Of a DNA stretch of 64,000 nucleotides, positions 42,301 to 48,521 are shown in pieces. The notes beneath the pieces are model-generated. The model did not search any database, was not told the DNA's origin, and was given only the letters and a program-made list of their open reading frames with translations. The translations under genes and the position numbers were made by a program. Each line of letters starts with the position of its first letter. Positions within the stretch are counted from its first letter, which is position 1. The DNA is from Peptoniphilus genitalis. Lineage in GTDB: Bacteria > Bacillota > Clostridia > Tissierellales > Peptoniphilaceae. The stretch spans positions 1,176,501 through 1,240,500 of the forward strand of contig NZ_CP097885.1 in NCBI RefSeq assembly GCF_023614525.1. The letters run 5' to 3'.

Positions 42301-44500
42301 CCATATAAGAACGGATAAGCTAAAATATTCAGCAAAAAATGTACCAGTTGGTATAAAGATGATTAGTGATCCAGACATTGAATTTGGAAAGATCAACGTA
42401 GTTTATGAACTTGACACAGCATCTCACACAGATGACTGGGGTAATAACCTAAATATCGCAAGTAAGATTACAAAGTTTAATCCACAAACTGGTGAATTTG
42501 AGCACATCATCTATCTAAATAGAGAACAAAACTTCTCTAATGCTGCAACTTTGGTTTATAAACCAGGAACAGATGTAGTTAATCTCCATGTAGAGGAGTT
42601 CAAGATAGAAGAAAAATGGACACGAAGTCAATATAGAACAGATAATATTAACTTATTGATGCCACCATCATTCTATGTAAAGCCAAATAACACGGACTTT
42701 AGAAAACCAACTGATGATAAATACTCACGTATTGTAAATGATGCCAACCCAGCTGAACTAAACTACAACACAGGCGACCTAAACTGGGACGACACTTATA
42801 TTATTAGAGTCACTGGTCAGATTGCAGAAGGCAAAGACAGGTCCTATTACAATCCAAAGGTAAGAATAGACGCTAATAACTATCCAGTATGGTCAGCTAG
42901 GGAAGACTATGTTTATGAACAATGGAATAAGAATCTAGCAGAAGGTAAGATGGAAGTAACAGCCATCAACCCTAAGAATGAAATAACCTTCAAGAAGTTA
43001 GACCAAGCAGGAGAAATCCTTCCAGGTGCTACATTTAAACTTGTTAAGTATAATGAAGACACCCAAAAATGGGATGATGTTACAGATACTGAAGGAAAAA
43101 CTATTACAAAAACTTCTGGCCAAGACGGTTTAATTAAGTACGAAAAACTTGCACCAGGCAAGTATGGTCTTGTAGAAACTGCAGCTCCTGAAGGCTACAG
43201 TCCAATTGAAGGCCACGCTGCTGAATTTACAGTTGGTGATGATGGTGTAATCACAAGGAAGGTTAAAAAACCTAAGGATCAAACTCCTGTAGGAGAAAAA
43301 CCAGGAGAAAAACCGAAAGCGGGAGAATCTCCTATTAATCCAGCAGGTGAAAATCAAGGTGCAGATCCGGGAGCTACTCCAGAAAAACCAAAAGAAACAA
43401 ATGTTGAATTGGTTACAGTAGATGAACCAGTAGGAAATGGTCCAATTAATATCATCAACTACAAGGACATTGAATTTGTAAAGGTAGACGCAGAAGATAA
43501 AAATGTATTTCTAAAGGGTGCAGAGTTTGAAGTCTACAAAAAAGATGATAAGGGCAACTACCAACCAGTCAAGGAAACAAAAACTAAAAAGGCAGAAGAT
43601 GGAAGCGAAACTACTGAACAAGTAACCATGACAGTAACTTCTGACGAAAATGGTAAGTTTAAGCCAAAAATTAACAAACCAGGAGACTATGCACTTAAGG
43701 AAACCAAGGCACCAGAGGGATACTCTAAGATGCCAGGCTGGATTAGGGAATTTAGACTTGCAGATGGTAAGCTCTACACTCTAGAAAAAGATCCAATTAA
43801 GGCATCTCATACAGATAGCACTGGTGGTATGATAACTAGTGAAGTTTTAACAGTTGATAAGGATAAGAGAACATTCACACAAAGAATTGTAATAAATCCA
43901 AACCACAAGGATTTCACAATACCAAACTTCCAATCTTATCTAAGAATCTTTGAAAATGGTTGGTCAATCACACCAAAAGCTGATGGCGAAAATAAAGGTG
44001 GAAAGATTAAGGTAGCTTTGATAGGAAAAGATAGCACTAAGAAAATATCTGACCTAAAAGACAAAGACTTTACTAAAGAATATAGTCCAGTAATCTACAA
44101 GCCTGAAGCCGGCAACACTAGATCAGCTTACAGCCTAAAGGAAATTACAGGAAATGGACAAAAAGATGGTCAAGTTATAACCACTGATACTATAGTAGTA
44201 GAATACACTGGTGCTCTAGCTCAAGGTAAGACAAAGGTAGACCAAAAGGCAGAAGTAATCCTTAACTACTCAATAACAGACCAAGTTGACTACAGTCTAG
44301 ATTGGACAGTCTTAACAGAAAACAAGTCAGTCTACGATGAATATGACCTAACAAAAGCAGTTGAGGTTGAAAACCGTAAGGCGGAATATCCGCACACTGG
44401 TGGTATGGGTACGTTGATCTTTACTCTTGCGGGGCTTGTGCTTATGAGTGCGGCAGCTTATGTTTACAGCAGGAAGAGGGGTGTGTCTTATGATGATTAA
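30320..44500 (+). CDS. giant LPXTG-type multi-domain surface adhesin / pilus tip protein
   Basis: One uninterrupted 14.2-kb frame of about 4,726 residues. Signal peptide residues 1-33; charged Ala/Glu/Lys-rich helix about 130-230; beta-rich adhesin-type domains to about 860. SpaA/Cna_B-like domains (GATF..., then E-box ETxAPxGY) start near 868, 1154, 1672, 1779, 2116, 3157, 3604, 3766, 4216 and 4381. A Listeria-Bacteroides-type repeat (VTITFDGNGGKWHM) lies near 2767. Another module, marked by T-x-I-x-x-IN...RQVFxIN, recurs at least six times. The C-terminus is a sorting signal: YPHTG (4690-4694), hydrophobic helix, RKRG. ATG 30320 has AGGAG at 7 bases; the longer frame from 30299 does not. 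As first gene of a pilus cluster it is the likely tip adhesin, covalently joined by the class C sortases. Ligand unknown. Confidence 0.93.
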   Translation: MDNIFKRFTCLLLAFLMVMEVFSPVAALAASLIDEPESQNSTRIEENISGELFNKPAAKAEKTDNRNKEEVHKKTSNKAKDTGKAPDLIPAKKTKNDHESMNPAKQAKNDYEILVPAKEKAKPEAKAAEEAKAKEEQAAKEKAELDKIEKEKQEALRIEAERQAQAARANDAEAAAAEAEYRDAHQKRLELEQLLEEKLKEKGLRDQKKQSEKSLNAEESNKLKNTNKEEITEEEEEGFLDKVKNFFTGDADIARMKAEFRAQIPTEQNQEEIDAGLIMVQPFDKQEEEAPKRASFRSAFRSMAFWIDNSEEDENSGLEISDEELPGAVGAGRELTDQEKTNLANKKFTVMTRFETSNVLGPIQPGQFFNIHLDKKLTVKDPSSLEPVRYNGEIIASPTYNAKDNIIEYKIVKEIPNNIKVPLNIPVDYNTSNITLDNNGEFVVTNRVSGLGVKAPKDLIPQKVDKNGNLAGSIIEPGRGDVPELIEADDKSYKVDMDAYGTPDVVDGVLKGFNWTAQVMSTRNLNGIDFSVNFTTVKGSGLGKIEKLAIDGISINPESNNLTGKLGIEDSVHYKPAQKDGNKFTYTFYTPVTEKQETYMLDINAVANGKVGAKRIVGTQGYPRDKVADATPNRVGMNNRTSILGEFAKSNQAKWTVTDQVSTGDDGKLPLASRQLSGNQTLNSGQVAVYGIDKETGKMVQIGTVENLGAIPTEGTTPSPEKPVGTIAAYEYTTNITEDKNPLTLGGVAISKYEDLSIDQNWGLDTGAKMPAQTIKAVDAGGNELGKVDVSAAKNDSSTRRITIPNVKVWTIADDGKATKVQPKVVQDLPKEDTIDGKNFQYLENYNYYEPSRHEYYVHNRAVAKTQKKFGKFILNKTDADGNPLEGATFRLFPGPEVLTDKDGKATFSNVEPGTYTLMEVKAPAGYKPADDTTIVVDDNGVVRAAGDDASQEDDKTATKYYEDDRYPAFMNVKSYAKGKKDDTMTTYIYLKPTKGGGTNQNTRLDIVGYDNNNGLSVEVFDVSPGQRDAVSEAMDLQNSPEKKAGGNVLGSVHRNAITGGPNTFDSFTQRTGYQIKFPYQRFDGDWGFLVKITGRNNSSDGTVSYDWLTENNPGNNAKIQKAIYPVDPSKTSSNTGGSAGKTKDTIVTIKNEKFKTSPIEVTKVTTDKEKLGKATFVLKDSDNNILKTVTSISTEGEDKGKVNFGQMPPGHYVIEEVASPDGYIESQLVFDVVVDNANQVTYSARFKDGKGTPVQGVDYWIENEEIADEDTRVPVTTVNQKMYISENNPGEIGTQDGVWEAYRYESLNYEAKITTSKAKPGGRLTIQFDPNLDFTQYVNEIPKIIDNGEVIAKPYFNYDSNTLTYVFTDKAKGGKLNFNLKIVGIIPSKFYAKNSGTYYFTNVVAPGQKNVQGNQKDENIEIKAFYDDYDSARDGSQPTQMYYFRDVYKEGDQWYVKALAYYNPKANAQGSRRNARTLSFNWMTTDWFPNKQIARWEGYGQKPAYELDDLKVYRVLPVPTGFKNFVTNEPNMPRSMGIIPENDPNTYNLVYSQKIKPNESLYDRQGNISVTYDPSKIISSGGVNTSLPLSVSMPQISSANEGYVIEQTFKVTDLDKFRSKFRTFYMTNGNLESAFASKVNLNESAASQAGKEIPKYYKQKIMMANEKYVPAKFSIKKFSEADKKLLAGAVFTLTDKSGKAVSRTTGTDGILTFDNLKPGEYTLKETTAPKDYNLVEKTWNINVSKDGYVTIREISFDGQGDYLVGDNLTLDVSNRPSGTDFKVYKKDDTNQPLQGAEFTLTKDGALVKKVKSDPNGVVSFEKLSKGTYILEETNPPAGFKKLDKKWVVEVGDNNKAKVYEYKDPDATRPPEKENTDATKSLFGKDGTKWVDVAHRPLTGWSLDDNRWGGYTGNNHQPYKMGTRILGINKGQKYVIQRYVINPEGGAMDLNSAVIHREKPQYNNMTWYAGNEEIKAFILDKPVTGNVEDIRLQDFGITELNIGGLNPDITTGKVQYSGGQNRLSLQFTDNGKTKIGNHPIVIDVKVPYDSPNAGVGTGMDLYADGTVYWKSYYYESVSYIVEGKDVKEKQDDPATPNIKGDHVSDGSLDVTNERERHNFKFKKVDQDKDTDAVTGATFKLQGPKIDDNNLGDEFWAHSGTDGIVNFDNLVPGVYKLTETGPAQGYEPSHTDWTVFVKKDGKVYIRDNNSSTGGQTNPDTQWQKVSPNGKEINKTFANLPNNPPKVATQIVEVNKKLNKFRQVFIINGNPEDLKNTYFELHAQEEKRSLNDTNVRIVSLKEIGANYKPADIKNPGTAVTYGKEIINRNGFERLRIKPNVAGPEHRLALTIEGDIPYSGTIGTGLDFYNYGSYDQNNKYNGNHYWAAESYKTLADMTLLAADPSSTGKSRSVYVGDALASTSARASLYTAKAQEVNVANALLKPELVTSPSSVVDNIAMANAKRNIIKLANEEALATSGLEMSNNLVSAPVGAGQDWEAVDPNNSDSPTTRNDNPEKIQTKITDINKNDGKIRQVFLVNKENIKMIKARLDFHAQPKNMNVIGPGVNANNYPVNLNIVSVRPVSTNSTLDNPNYTGGELPYKSANYNELTYWRNQLTLDNNNYQSPFVVVVEFEYQKSGAIGLGADYQPNRGDANKKYWAAESYTTGPAGINKNQPKITYEYGSESTEIPIVDYSNDPSKYVKDPNLEKGKYRIEEGTIGNKRTYYKYELKDGVRTGNKEIDTSKGTNGITIINEMVPKLRYIGTKDVASSTVTITFDGNGGKWHMDPQTVTKGLEYELPGCSFVAPDNTKEFDAWLVGGVRKNPGDKITVNDNIIVKAIWKDKAAPQPIEYTITSYSDANGNSVTANLAKATKDTKVDLTVTANSNYSLATIWIEDESGQKIQDVINNTFNMPEKNVHIKATFKPKQQVKSFYVGSEPHGWGNVTVDPTESRNQYAKVGEKVTFTLNPYTGYKATGATVTKNKGGLIDVQFDPSTNKGYFIMPDISPSDAVTVRGVFKEIPAGTREEKYTSTEKIPFKVEKTVDPNLAPGEKKVDQAGKEGSVTYNYTISIEKGTAPDAAYPADWPQDLLATFQAMKQPGDRIAAYARTEVEGSRIGPTTEKVRVGKSNDPIDSYEPQPGDIEVPADDAAEIIKIPNKKQGFVTKLFKRNAIGRPLEGATFSVNKMTDDTYKTRDKSFAPAIGTSDKDGNITFTDQAGNPIALKPGYYTLTEDKAPTGYKKITADWKIQVKDDGGRVYAVYKGPSDTPSSLVNDNKKANAGDKIEKNITVKSRLTDINPENKTFVQRIYIDTRNHSGILNVQITPEHKREEIDRPGLPPVTIKEGVKTAYRSTYKISNAATNKDISDGNFDHILRTYDLSGDDVSMVNTARWRPFDWGFDEDQLNLEPGVYIVEVEGYYDDSIIDKRVTNEVKIDENYKFLNKEGKKDYDSEGKDVTKPTLKDPYDRTDIDTDDLAKLDLHVDLYEGKREFKQLKLDKNGNKTYEVVDKGSYQGGADQVTNYVKSKNGEDAAKEWSGTQDPKTKYANFVGKKVVYNGKTYVTGKVDPALGEPYLHADTSINLKPIYDSTHEQELPKEGMEIINDEETYNITFSKHGKDDPNWKDNGKEVTENRLEGAIFKLQELAPGGYIDKPGTFVSSAFNGYFGFRGLPPGRYRLMEVKAPAGYKPIKDPILYMTIKYTGDIVDGKTGEITPGRGLVTLEYNKNANGIIKYAPDEHATVQDGKLVDYVTSATAKNMGKIINEKPGKGAVTINKKDGLNNALEGANFKLTRLSSKLQKDPTKPEEGNAGVSYSKESGKDGVVKFEELPIGNYLLEETKSPDGYQNKGQKWYFTVGGKGLDPYAGPVTEKGQDRTSSISIANQVIEVVKPNADDKKQEGIIKPNSAHVLSIKSKFKLDDGMDIKPGDYFKVKLSDYMDLKGIYDKELIDGLDIFAEGIGTIAKADYDYDNGIITYTFTDYANTYDLKNFETSLTGHIRTDKLKYSAKNVPVGIKMISDPDIEFGKINVVYELDTASHTDDWGNNLNIASKITKFNPQTGEFEHIIYLNREQNFSNAATLVYKPGTDVVNLHVEEFKIEEKWTRSQYRTDNINLLMPPSFYVKPNNTDFRKPTDDKYSRIVNDANPAELNYNTGDLNWDDTYIIRVTGQIAEGKDRSYYNPKVRIDANNYPVWSAREDYVYEQWNKNLAEGKMEVTAINPKNEITFKKLDQAGEILPGATFKLVKYNEDTQKWDDVTDTEGKTITKTSGQDGLIKYEKLAPGKYGLVETAAPEGYSPIEGHAAEFTVGDDGVITRKVKKPKDQTPVGEKPGEKPKAGESPINPAGENQGADPGATPEKPKETNVELVTVDEPVGNGPINIINYKDIEFVKVDAEDKNVFLKGAEFEVYKKDDKGNYQPVKETKTKKAEDGSETTEQVTMTVTSDENGKFKPKINKPGDYALKETKAPEGYSKMPGWIREFRLADGKLYTLEKDPIKASHTDSTGGMITSEVLTVDKDKRTFTQRIVINPNHKDFTIPNFQSYLRIFENGWSITPKADGENKGGKIKVALIGKDSTKKISDLKDKDFTKEYSPVIYKPEAGNTRSAYSLKEITGNGQKDGQVITTDTIVVEYTGALAQGKTKVDQKAEVILNYSITDQVDYSLDWTVLTENKSVYDEYDLTKAVEVENRKAEYPHTGGMGTLIFTLAGLVLMSAAAYVYSRKRGVSYDD

Positions 44501-44502
44501 AA

Positions 44503-44950
44503 TTACGGACAAGAAGAGGCACCCTCCGTAAAGTGCTTGTTGTGCAAGTCAAAATCAATGTTAAAAATGAATAGGGAGTGTGGAGGGAAGCCGAGTTGGC
44601 TCGCCCCTTGGGATGGGCCACTCACATCACTCTCTCATTCATACATTTAGTCTGGCGATGCCAGAGACCTAGTCGATTCTCATTGAAGGACAAATGAGGT
44701 TGACGGGGAAGGAGCCGAGGGGCAAGCTTTTATAAGGAAGCAAGTGCCAAGGGCGAGTCTTCCAAGAGGAAGGCTACAAATAATAAGGATGAAGTGCAGA
44801 CATGACGCAGGCTCAAGGGGCAGGTGGATGGAAGGCTTCAAGGCTTATTAGATAACCTGAAAGGGTTTATGTTTTAGGGGTTTGGTCCTCATGGACTGGG
44901 CTAGTCTAAGACAAAAATAATTGCTCAAGGGCAAGTAAGTTATGGTAATA
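44503..44950 (+). ncRNA. GC-rich structured element between adhesin and major pilin
   Basis: About 450 bp with far higher G+C than its neighbours (near 60% over 44581-44640) and no coding frame. Helices seen: TTACGGA/TCCGTAA (44503-44531); ATGAAT plus GGAGTG (about 44567-44580) with CACTCTCTCATTCAT (to 44642); TCTGGC-gat-GCCAGA (44650-44664); CTCATT/AATGAG (about 44679-44698); AGTCTTCC/GGAAGGCT (44757-44774); GACTgggctAGTC (44894-44906). One segment, GGCTCGCCCCTTGG (44598-44611), can pair with four later segments (44712, 44746, 44811, 44922), so mutually exclusive folds exist. Probably a cis-acting RNA leader or a separate RNA controlling the pilin below; no known class was recognised. Confidence 0.6.
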
Positions 44951-44976
44951 ATTTACTGTTGAACTATGCAGTAAAT
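44951..44976 (+). promoter_or_regulatory. hairpin in major pilin leader
   Basis: ATTTACTG (44951-44958) / CAGTAAAT (44969-44976), 10-nt loop, 33 bp upstream of the pilin start. Confidence 0.6.
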
Positions 44977-45009
44977 TCTTATAAAAAATTTAAAACAAGG
45001 AGTTATATT

Positions 45010-47184
45010 ATGAACAAGAAAAAAATTATGTCACTAATCATGGCATTAGTGATGCTAGTGGGAGTATTTTCTCCACTATCAGCACTAGCGGTTGGCGAAG
45101 AAAACGCACAAGCTAGTGATCCGAAAGAAATTAAGGTAAATGTACACAAAGTATTAATTAGTGAAGATGCTTTAAGTAAACATAATGCACAAAAGAAGTA
45201 TGATCCTACTAAAGCAATGACACAAGAAGAATTGAAGACATTTTTTGGCGACAAAGATGTTAAGACAATTGATAATGTATATTTCATAGCTATTAAAGAA
45301 AATGAAACTGGATATAATGACTTCGACTCCAAAACCAAAGAAGAACAAAAAAATATAATAGAATCTTTAGATGCAGGAAGAAAAGGAAAGACAGAAAATG
45401 GTGGAATTAAGACATTTAAGCTTGCAAGTCCTGGAAACTACAAAATTTATGAAGTTAAATTTATGTCTGAGTATAAGGGTCCAAAAGGAGAAGTTTTAAC
45501 AGGTGTTAAAGCAATTCCAGTTGATTTAAAACTTCCTGAACATGCTAGAAATGAAAATGGTATACAAAATGAAATTCACGTATATCCAAAGAACTCTGAA
45601 AAGAAAGTACAATTTGACAAGAATTTTGCTAAAGAAAATGGTTTAGAAGCAATTACTGACCCTAACACTTTAAAAGATGTTGGAGCAGTTTTTGATAATT
45701 ATAAAAAAGAAAAAGCTAATGCAAAAGCTGAAGTAGGAAAAACAATTCATTATGAAACAAAAGCTTTTCTTCCAAAGGATTCAGTTTATACAAATCTTGA
45801 TTTAAAAGACTCTATGGACAAAGGCCTTTTATATGATAGTGTAACAGGAGTAAAAGCAACAGTTGATCCTACAAGTGTAACATTAGACGCTAAAGATTAT
45901 ACAGTTACAAATCAAGCAAATGGATTCTCACTTACTTTTACAGAATCAGGATTAAAGAAAATAAATGATGCAGCTAAAACACAAGATGTTACAGTTACAT
46001 TCACATATGATGCTAAAGTAACAGCTGATGCAGTAGTTGATAATCCAATGGATAACCATGCATCATTTATTTACAATCACAAACCATCTAATCCTACAAG
46101 TGAAAAAGTTAAACCGAAGAATAATGAAATCACAGTTACAAAAACATGGGGATCAGATGGTAAAGGAACTGCACCATCAGAAGTATGGGTTAAATACCAA
46201 CTTTTAGATGAAAATGATAATCCTGTTGCTGATGTAACATTCAAAGATAAAGATAATGTTGATAGAACAAATCTTGGAAATGGAATAACATTTGAAAAAA
46301 CAGGAGAATTTTCAGGTAAATTTAAAGGACTCAAGGCAGATAAAGAGTATAAAATTAAAGAAATTGTTAATGGTTATGAACCAGAATTTACTGTAAATAA
46401 TACTGATGGAACAGTTACAATAAAGAATAAAGTAGTACCAAATATAATCACACCTACACCTCCTAAGGTAACTGTTGGTGGAAAGAGATTTGTAAAGACT
46501 AATCAAGATGGATCAAAAAGATTAGCTGGTGCTGAGTTTAAGATTAAAAACTTAAACAATGGAACAGATAATGGTAAATTCCTAAAAATTACAGGAACAG
46601 ATAATAACAATGCTTATATAACAGCAGAAAAAGCTTACAATGATGCTATACAAGCAGTTAATGATGCATTGAAAAAGGGCGAAATTTCAGCAACAAATAA
46701 AGTAACAATTGACAGTCAAGATTATGATAATAAAGAAGCAGCTATGAATAAAGTAAAAGAATTAGAAGATGCTAGAAATAAAGCTTTTGTAGGTGCAAAT
46801 CTAAAATATGAATGGGTAGAAGAAAGTAAAGCTACAACATTTAATACCAATGCTGATGGACAATTTGAAGTTAAAGGACTTGCTTATGGTAAATATCAAG
46901 CAGTCGAAACAAAAGCTCCGGCTGGATTTGCACTTCCAACAAACGGTGGTACATTTGAATTTACAGTTATGGAAGGTTCTTACGATGGAAAACCAACTGG
47001 TGTAGAGGCTGATCATATAGGTTATGCAGATAATCAAGATACTATTCAAGGCCAAAAGATTGTTAACAATGACGTAACTATCCCACAAACTGGTGGTATG
47101 GGTACTGTTCTATTCACTGTTGTTGGTATTTCTCTAATGGCTGGCGCTGTTGTTGCTATGAAGAGAAACAGGGAAGAAGCTTAA
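45010..47184 (+). CDS. major pilin (SpaA/FimA-type shaft subunit)
   Basis: A 724-residue pilin. Signal peptide residues 1-27 (ending SALA). The pilin motif EIHVYPKNS places the linking Lys at residue 194, and the sorting signal IPQTG lies at 691-695, followed by a hydrophobic helix and KRNREE. Middle domains: a D2-type isopeptide domain (about 215-370), a Cna_B domain with TVTKTWGSDGKG (about 375-465), and a SpaA-type domain with VKTNQDGSKRLAGAEFKI and the E-box YQAVETKAPAGF, interrupted by a Lys/Ala-rich helical insert of about 75 residues. Class C sortases join Thr of IPQTG to Lys194 of the next subunit. AAGGAG precedes ATG 45010; the upstream TTG frame from 44959 covers the leader hairpin and is not credible. 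Base composition is more AT-rich than the genes on both sides. Confidence 0.95.
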   Translation: MNKKKIMSLIMALVMLVGVFSPLSALAVGEENAQASDPKEIKVNVHKVLISEDALSKHNAQKKYDPTKAMTQEELKTFFGDKDVKTIDNVYFIAIKENETGYNDFDSKTKEEQKNIIESLDAGRKGKTENGGIKTFKLASPGNYKIYEVKFMSEYKGPKGEVLTGVKAIPVDLKLPEHARNENGIQNEIHVYPKNSEKKVQFDKNFAKENGLEAITDPNTLKDVGAVFDNYKKEKANAKAEVGKTIHYETKAFLPKDSVYTNLDLKDSMDKGLLYDSVTGVKATVDPTSVTLDAKDYTVTNQANGFSLTFTESGLKKINDAAKTQDVTVTFTYDAKVTADAVVDNPMDNHASFIYNHKPSNPTSEKVKPKNNEITVTKTWGSDGKGTAPSEVWVKYQLLDENDNPVADVTFKDKDNVDRTNLGNGITFEKTGEFSGKFKGLKADKEYKIKEIVNGYEPEFTVNNTDGTVTIKNKVVPNIITPTPPKVTVGGKRFVKTNQDGSKRLAGAEFKIKNLNNGTDNGKFLKITGTDNNNAYITAEKAYNDAIQAVNDALKKGEISATNKVTIDSQDYDNKEAAMNKVKELEDARNKAFVGANLKYEWVEESKATTFNTNADGQFEVKGLAYGKYQAVETKAPAGFALPTNGGTFEFTVMEGSYDGKPTGVEADHIGYADNQDTIQGQKIVNNDVTIPQTGGMGTVLFTVVGISLMAGAVVAMKRNREEA

Positions 47185-47294
47185 TCTTATTAAGTAAGAT
47201 ATTTTGAGATTTTCAATCTCAATTAAGGTTTAATTATTTAAATCTATGGGAGGGGGCGCCCCCTTCCTCTACATATTATGATAGAGGGGTAGAG
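47184..47294 (+). promoter_or_regulatory. multi-hairpin leader before small pilin, masks ribosome binding site
   Basis: Four hairpins in 110 bp: ATCTTA/TAAGAT (47184-47200), TTGAGATT/AATCTCAA (47204-47222), the palindrome GGGGGCGCCCCC (47252-47263, extended by GGA/TCC), and CCTCTA/TAGAGG (47266-47287), whose right arm is part of the GAGGGG ribosome binding site of the next gene. No clean T run, so partial termination or translational damping are both possible. Confidence 0.65.
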
Positions 47295-48521
47295 ATGAAG
47301 AAGAGAATTAAAGATTTGATAATTTTATACATGATGGTAACTATGGTCTTCCTACCTCTTAATGTTTTGGGAGCATCATCTGTTACCATCGAAATTCACA
47401 CCAGAGAGGACCTGACTCGTGAAGACTTGGAGGGTAGGACTCTGGGAATATGGAAGATTAATGAGAATTTTATTGACACTAAGATGGATAAGACTAATCT
47501 TGTGGCAATACTTGATAAGCTTAGTGAGGATGAACTGGATAGGCAGCTAGTTAATAAGGCTGACAAGTGGATTTTAAATCCTAAGGAAGCTAATGATTAT
47601 AAGTCTGTCTTAAATCTTGAGCCTGGCACTTATTATTTAAGGGAGCTAGGGGGCAAGGACAGGAAGAAGTTCATTGAGTCTGCTGTTTTTAATCCAGCTG
47701 AGACTAATATTGTGAAGGTCAAGTGGGGCGAGAGAAAGACTCCGCCACCTCCACCACCTCCACCACCAGAGTTTCCACCTCCAGAGAAGCCACCTCATGA
47801 GCCACCGACTCCACCTAATTCTGTTCGTCTCTTTAAGTACAGTGACGAGGGAAGGGGTCTTGTTGGTGCTAAGTTCCAACTTCTTGATGAGGATGGGAAT
47901 GTGGTGAAGACAAGGGCCTTTACTATGGACCCTAAGGGGACTGAGGAGGTCTTTGAGACTGACAAGAATGGTTTTATTGTCATAAGGGATCTTGAGCCTG
48001 GGGTTTACTTCTTCAAGGAAGTGGAAGCACCTAAGGGTTATGAGATTGTTAGTGAGAAGAGTCAGTTTGTTATTTTTGAGGGCCAAGCTGCTAAGCTAAG
48101 TGTCCTTAACAAGAAGAAGCTTGGGTCTTATAATTTCTACAAGACTAATGAGAAGAGAGATGTGGGCCTTAGTGGTGCTGAGTTTGTCATCACGCAAAGG
48201 GTCAATGGTAAGGACCAAAGGGTTCAAAGAGATGGCAAGGACCTTGTTTTGAAGTCTGGTCCTGATGGCAAGTTCTTTGTAAGAGACCTTCCTTATGGGA
48301 CTTATGAAATTTGGGAGACTAAGGCTCCCGAAGGCTACACTCTATTGCAGGGTTCTTTAAAATTTGAGATTAATGACAATTCTTTTGAAAAAGTCCTAAT
48401 TATTGAGAATACTACTAAGCCACCTATTCCAAAGACTGGGGATATTACCCTTATTGTGCTTGTTGTTGCAGGGGCAATTATGATTGGGTTAGGTAGGTTT
48501 ATGATCAAGGACAAGAATTAA
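47295..48521 (+). CDS. minor (probably basal) pilin with polyproline linker
   Basis: A 408-residue LPXTG-type protein. Signal peptide about 1-26; an N-terminal beta-rich domain to about 145; a linker with nine consecutive prolines and further PP pairs (about 149-175); two SpaA-like domains, the first with GLVGAKFQLLDEDGNVV and FFKEVEAPKGYE, the second with GLSGAEFVITQ and YEIWETKAPEGYT; and the sorting signal IPKTG at about 381 with a helix and KDKN tail. Small size and proline-rich tract resemble basal pilins that anchor the fibre to the wall, although in those the tract is usually C-terminal. No clear YPK pilin motif is seen, which fits a terminal position. Its codons are more G- and C-rich than those of the major pilin. 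Confidence 0.88.
   Translation: MKKRIKDLIILYMMVTMVFLPLNVLGASSVTIEIHTREDLTREDLEGRTLGIWKINENFIDTKMDKTNLVAILDKLSEDELDRQLVNKADKWILNPKEANDYKSVLNLEPGTYYLRELGGKDRKKFIESAVFNPAETNIVKVKWGERKTPPPPPPPPPEFPPPEKPPHEPPTPPNSVRLFKYSDEGRGLVGAKFQLLDEDGNVVKTRAFTMDPKGTEEVFETDKNGFIVIRDLEPGVYFFKEVEAPKGYEIVSEKSQFVIFEGQAAKLSVLNKKKLGSYNFYKTNEKRDVGLSGAEFVITQRVNGKDQRVQRDGKDLVLKSGPDGKFFVRDLPYGTYEIWETKAPEGYTLLQGSLKFEINDNSFEKVLIIENTTKPPIPKTGDITLIVLVVAGAIMIGLGRFMIKDKN

Noticed and set aside
44581-44700. Resemblance to a cobalamin riboswitch (GGGAAGCCGAG and GCCAGAGACCTAG recall conserved boxes)
   Set aside because: The key B12 box and the GGTG/AATCC core are not matched, the order of helices differs, and a pilin is an unlikely target.
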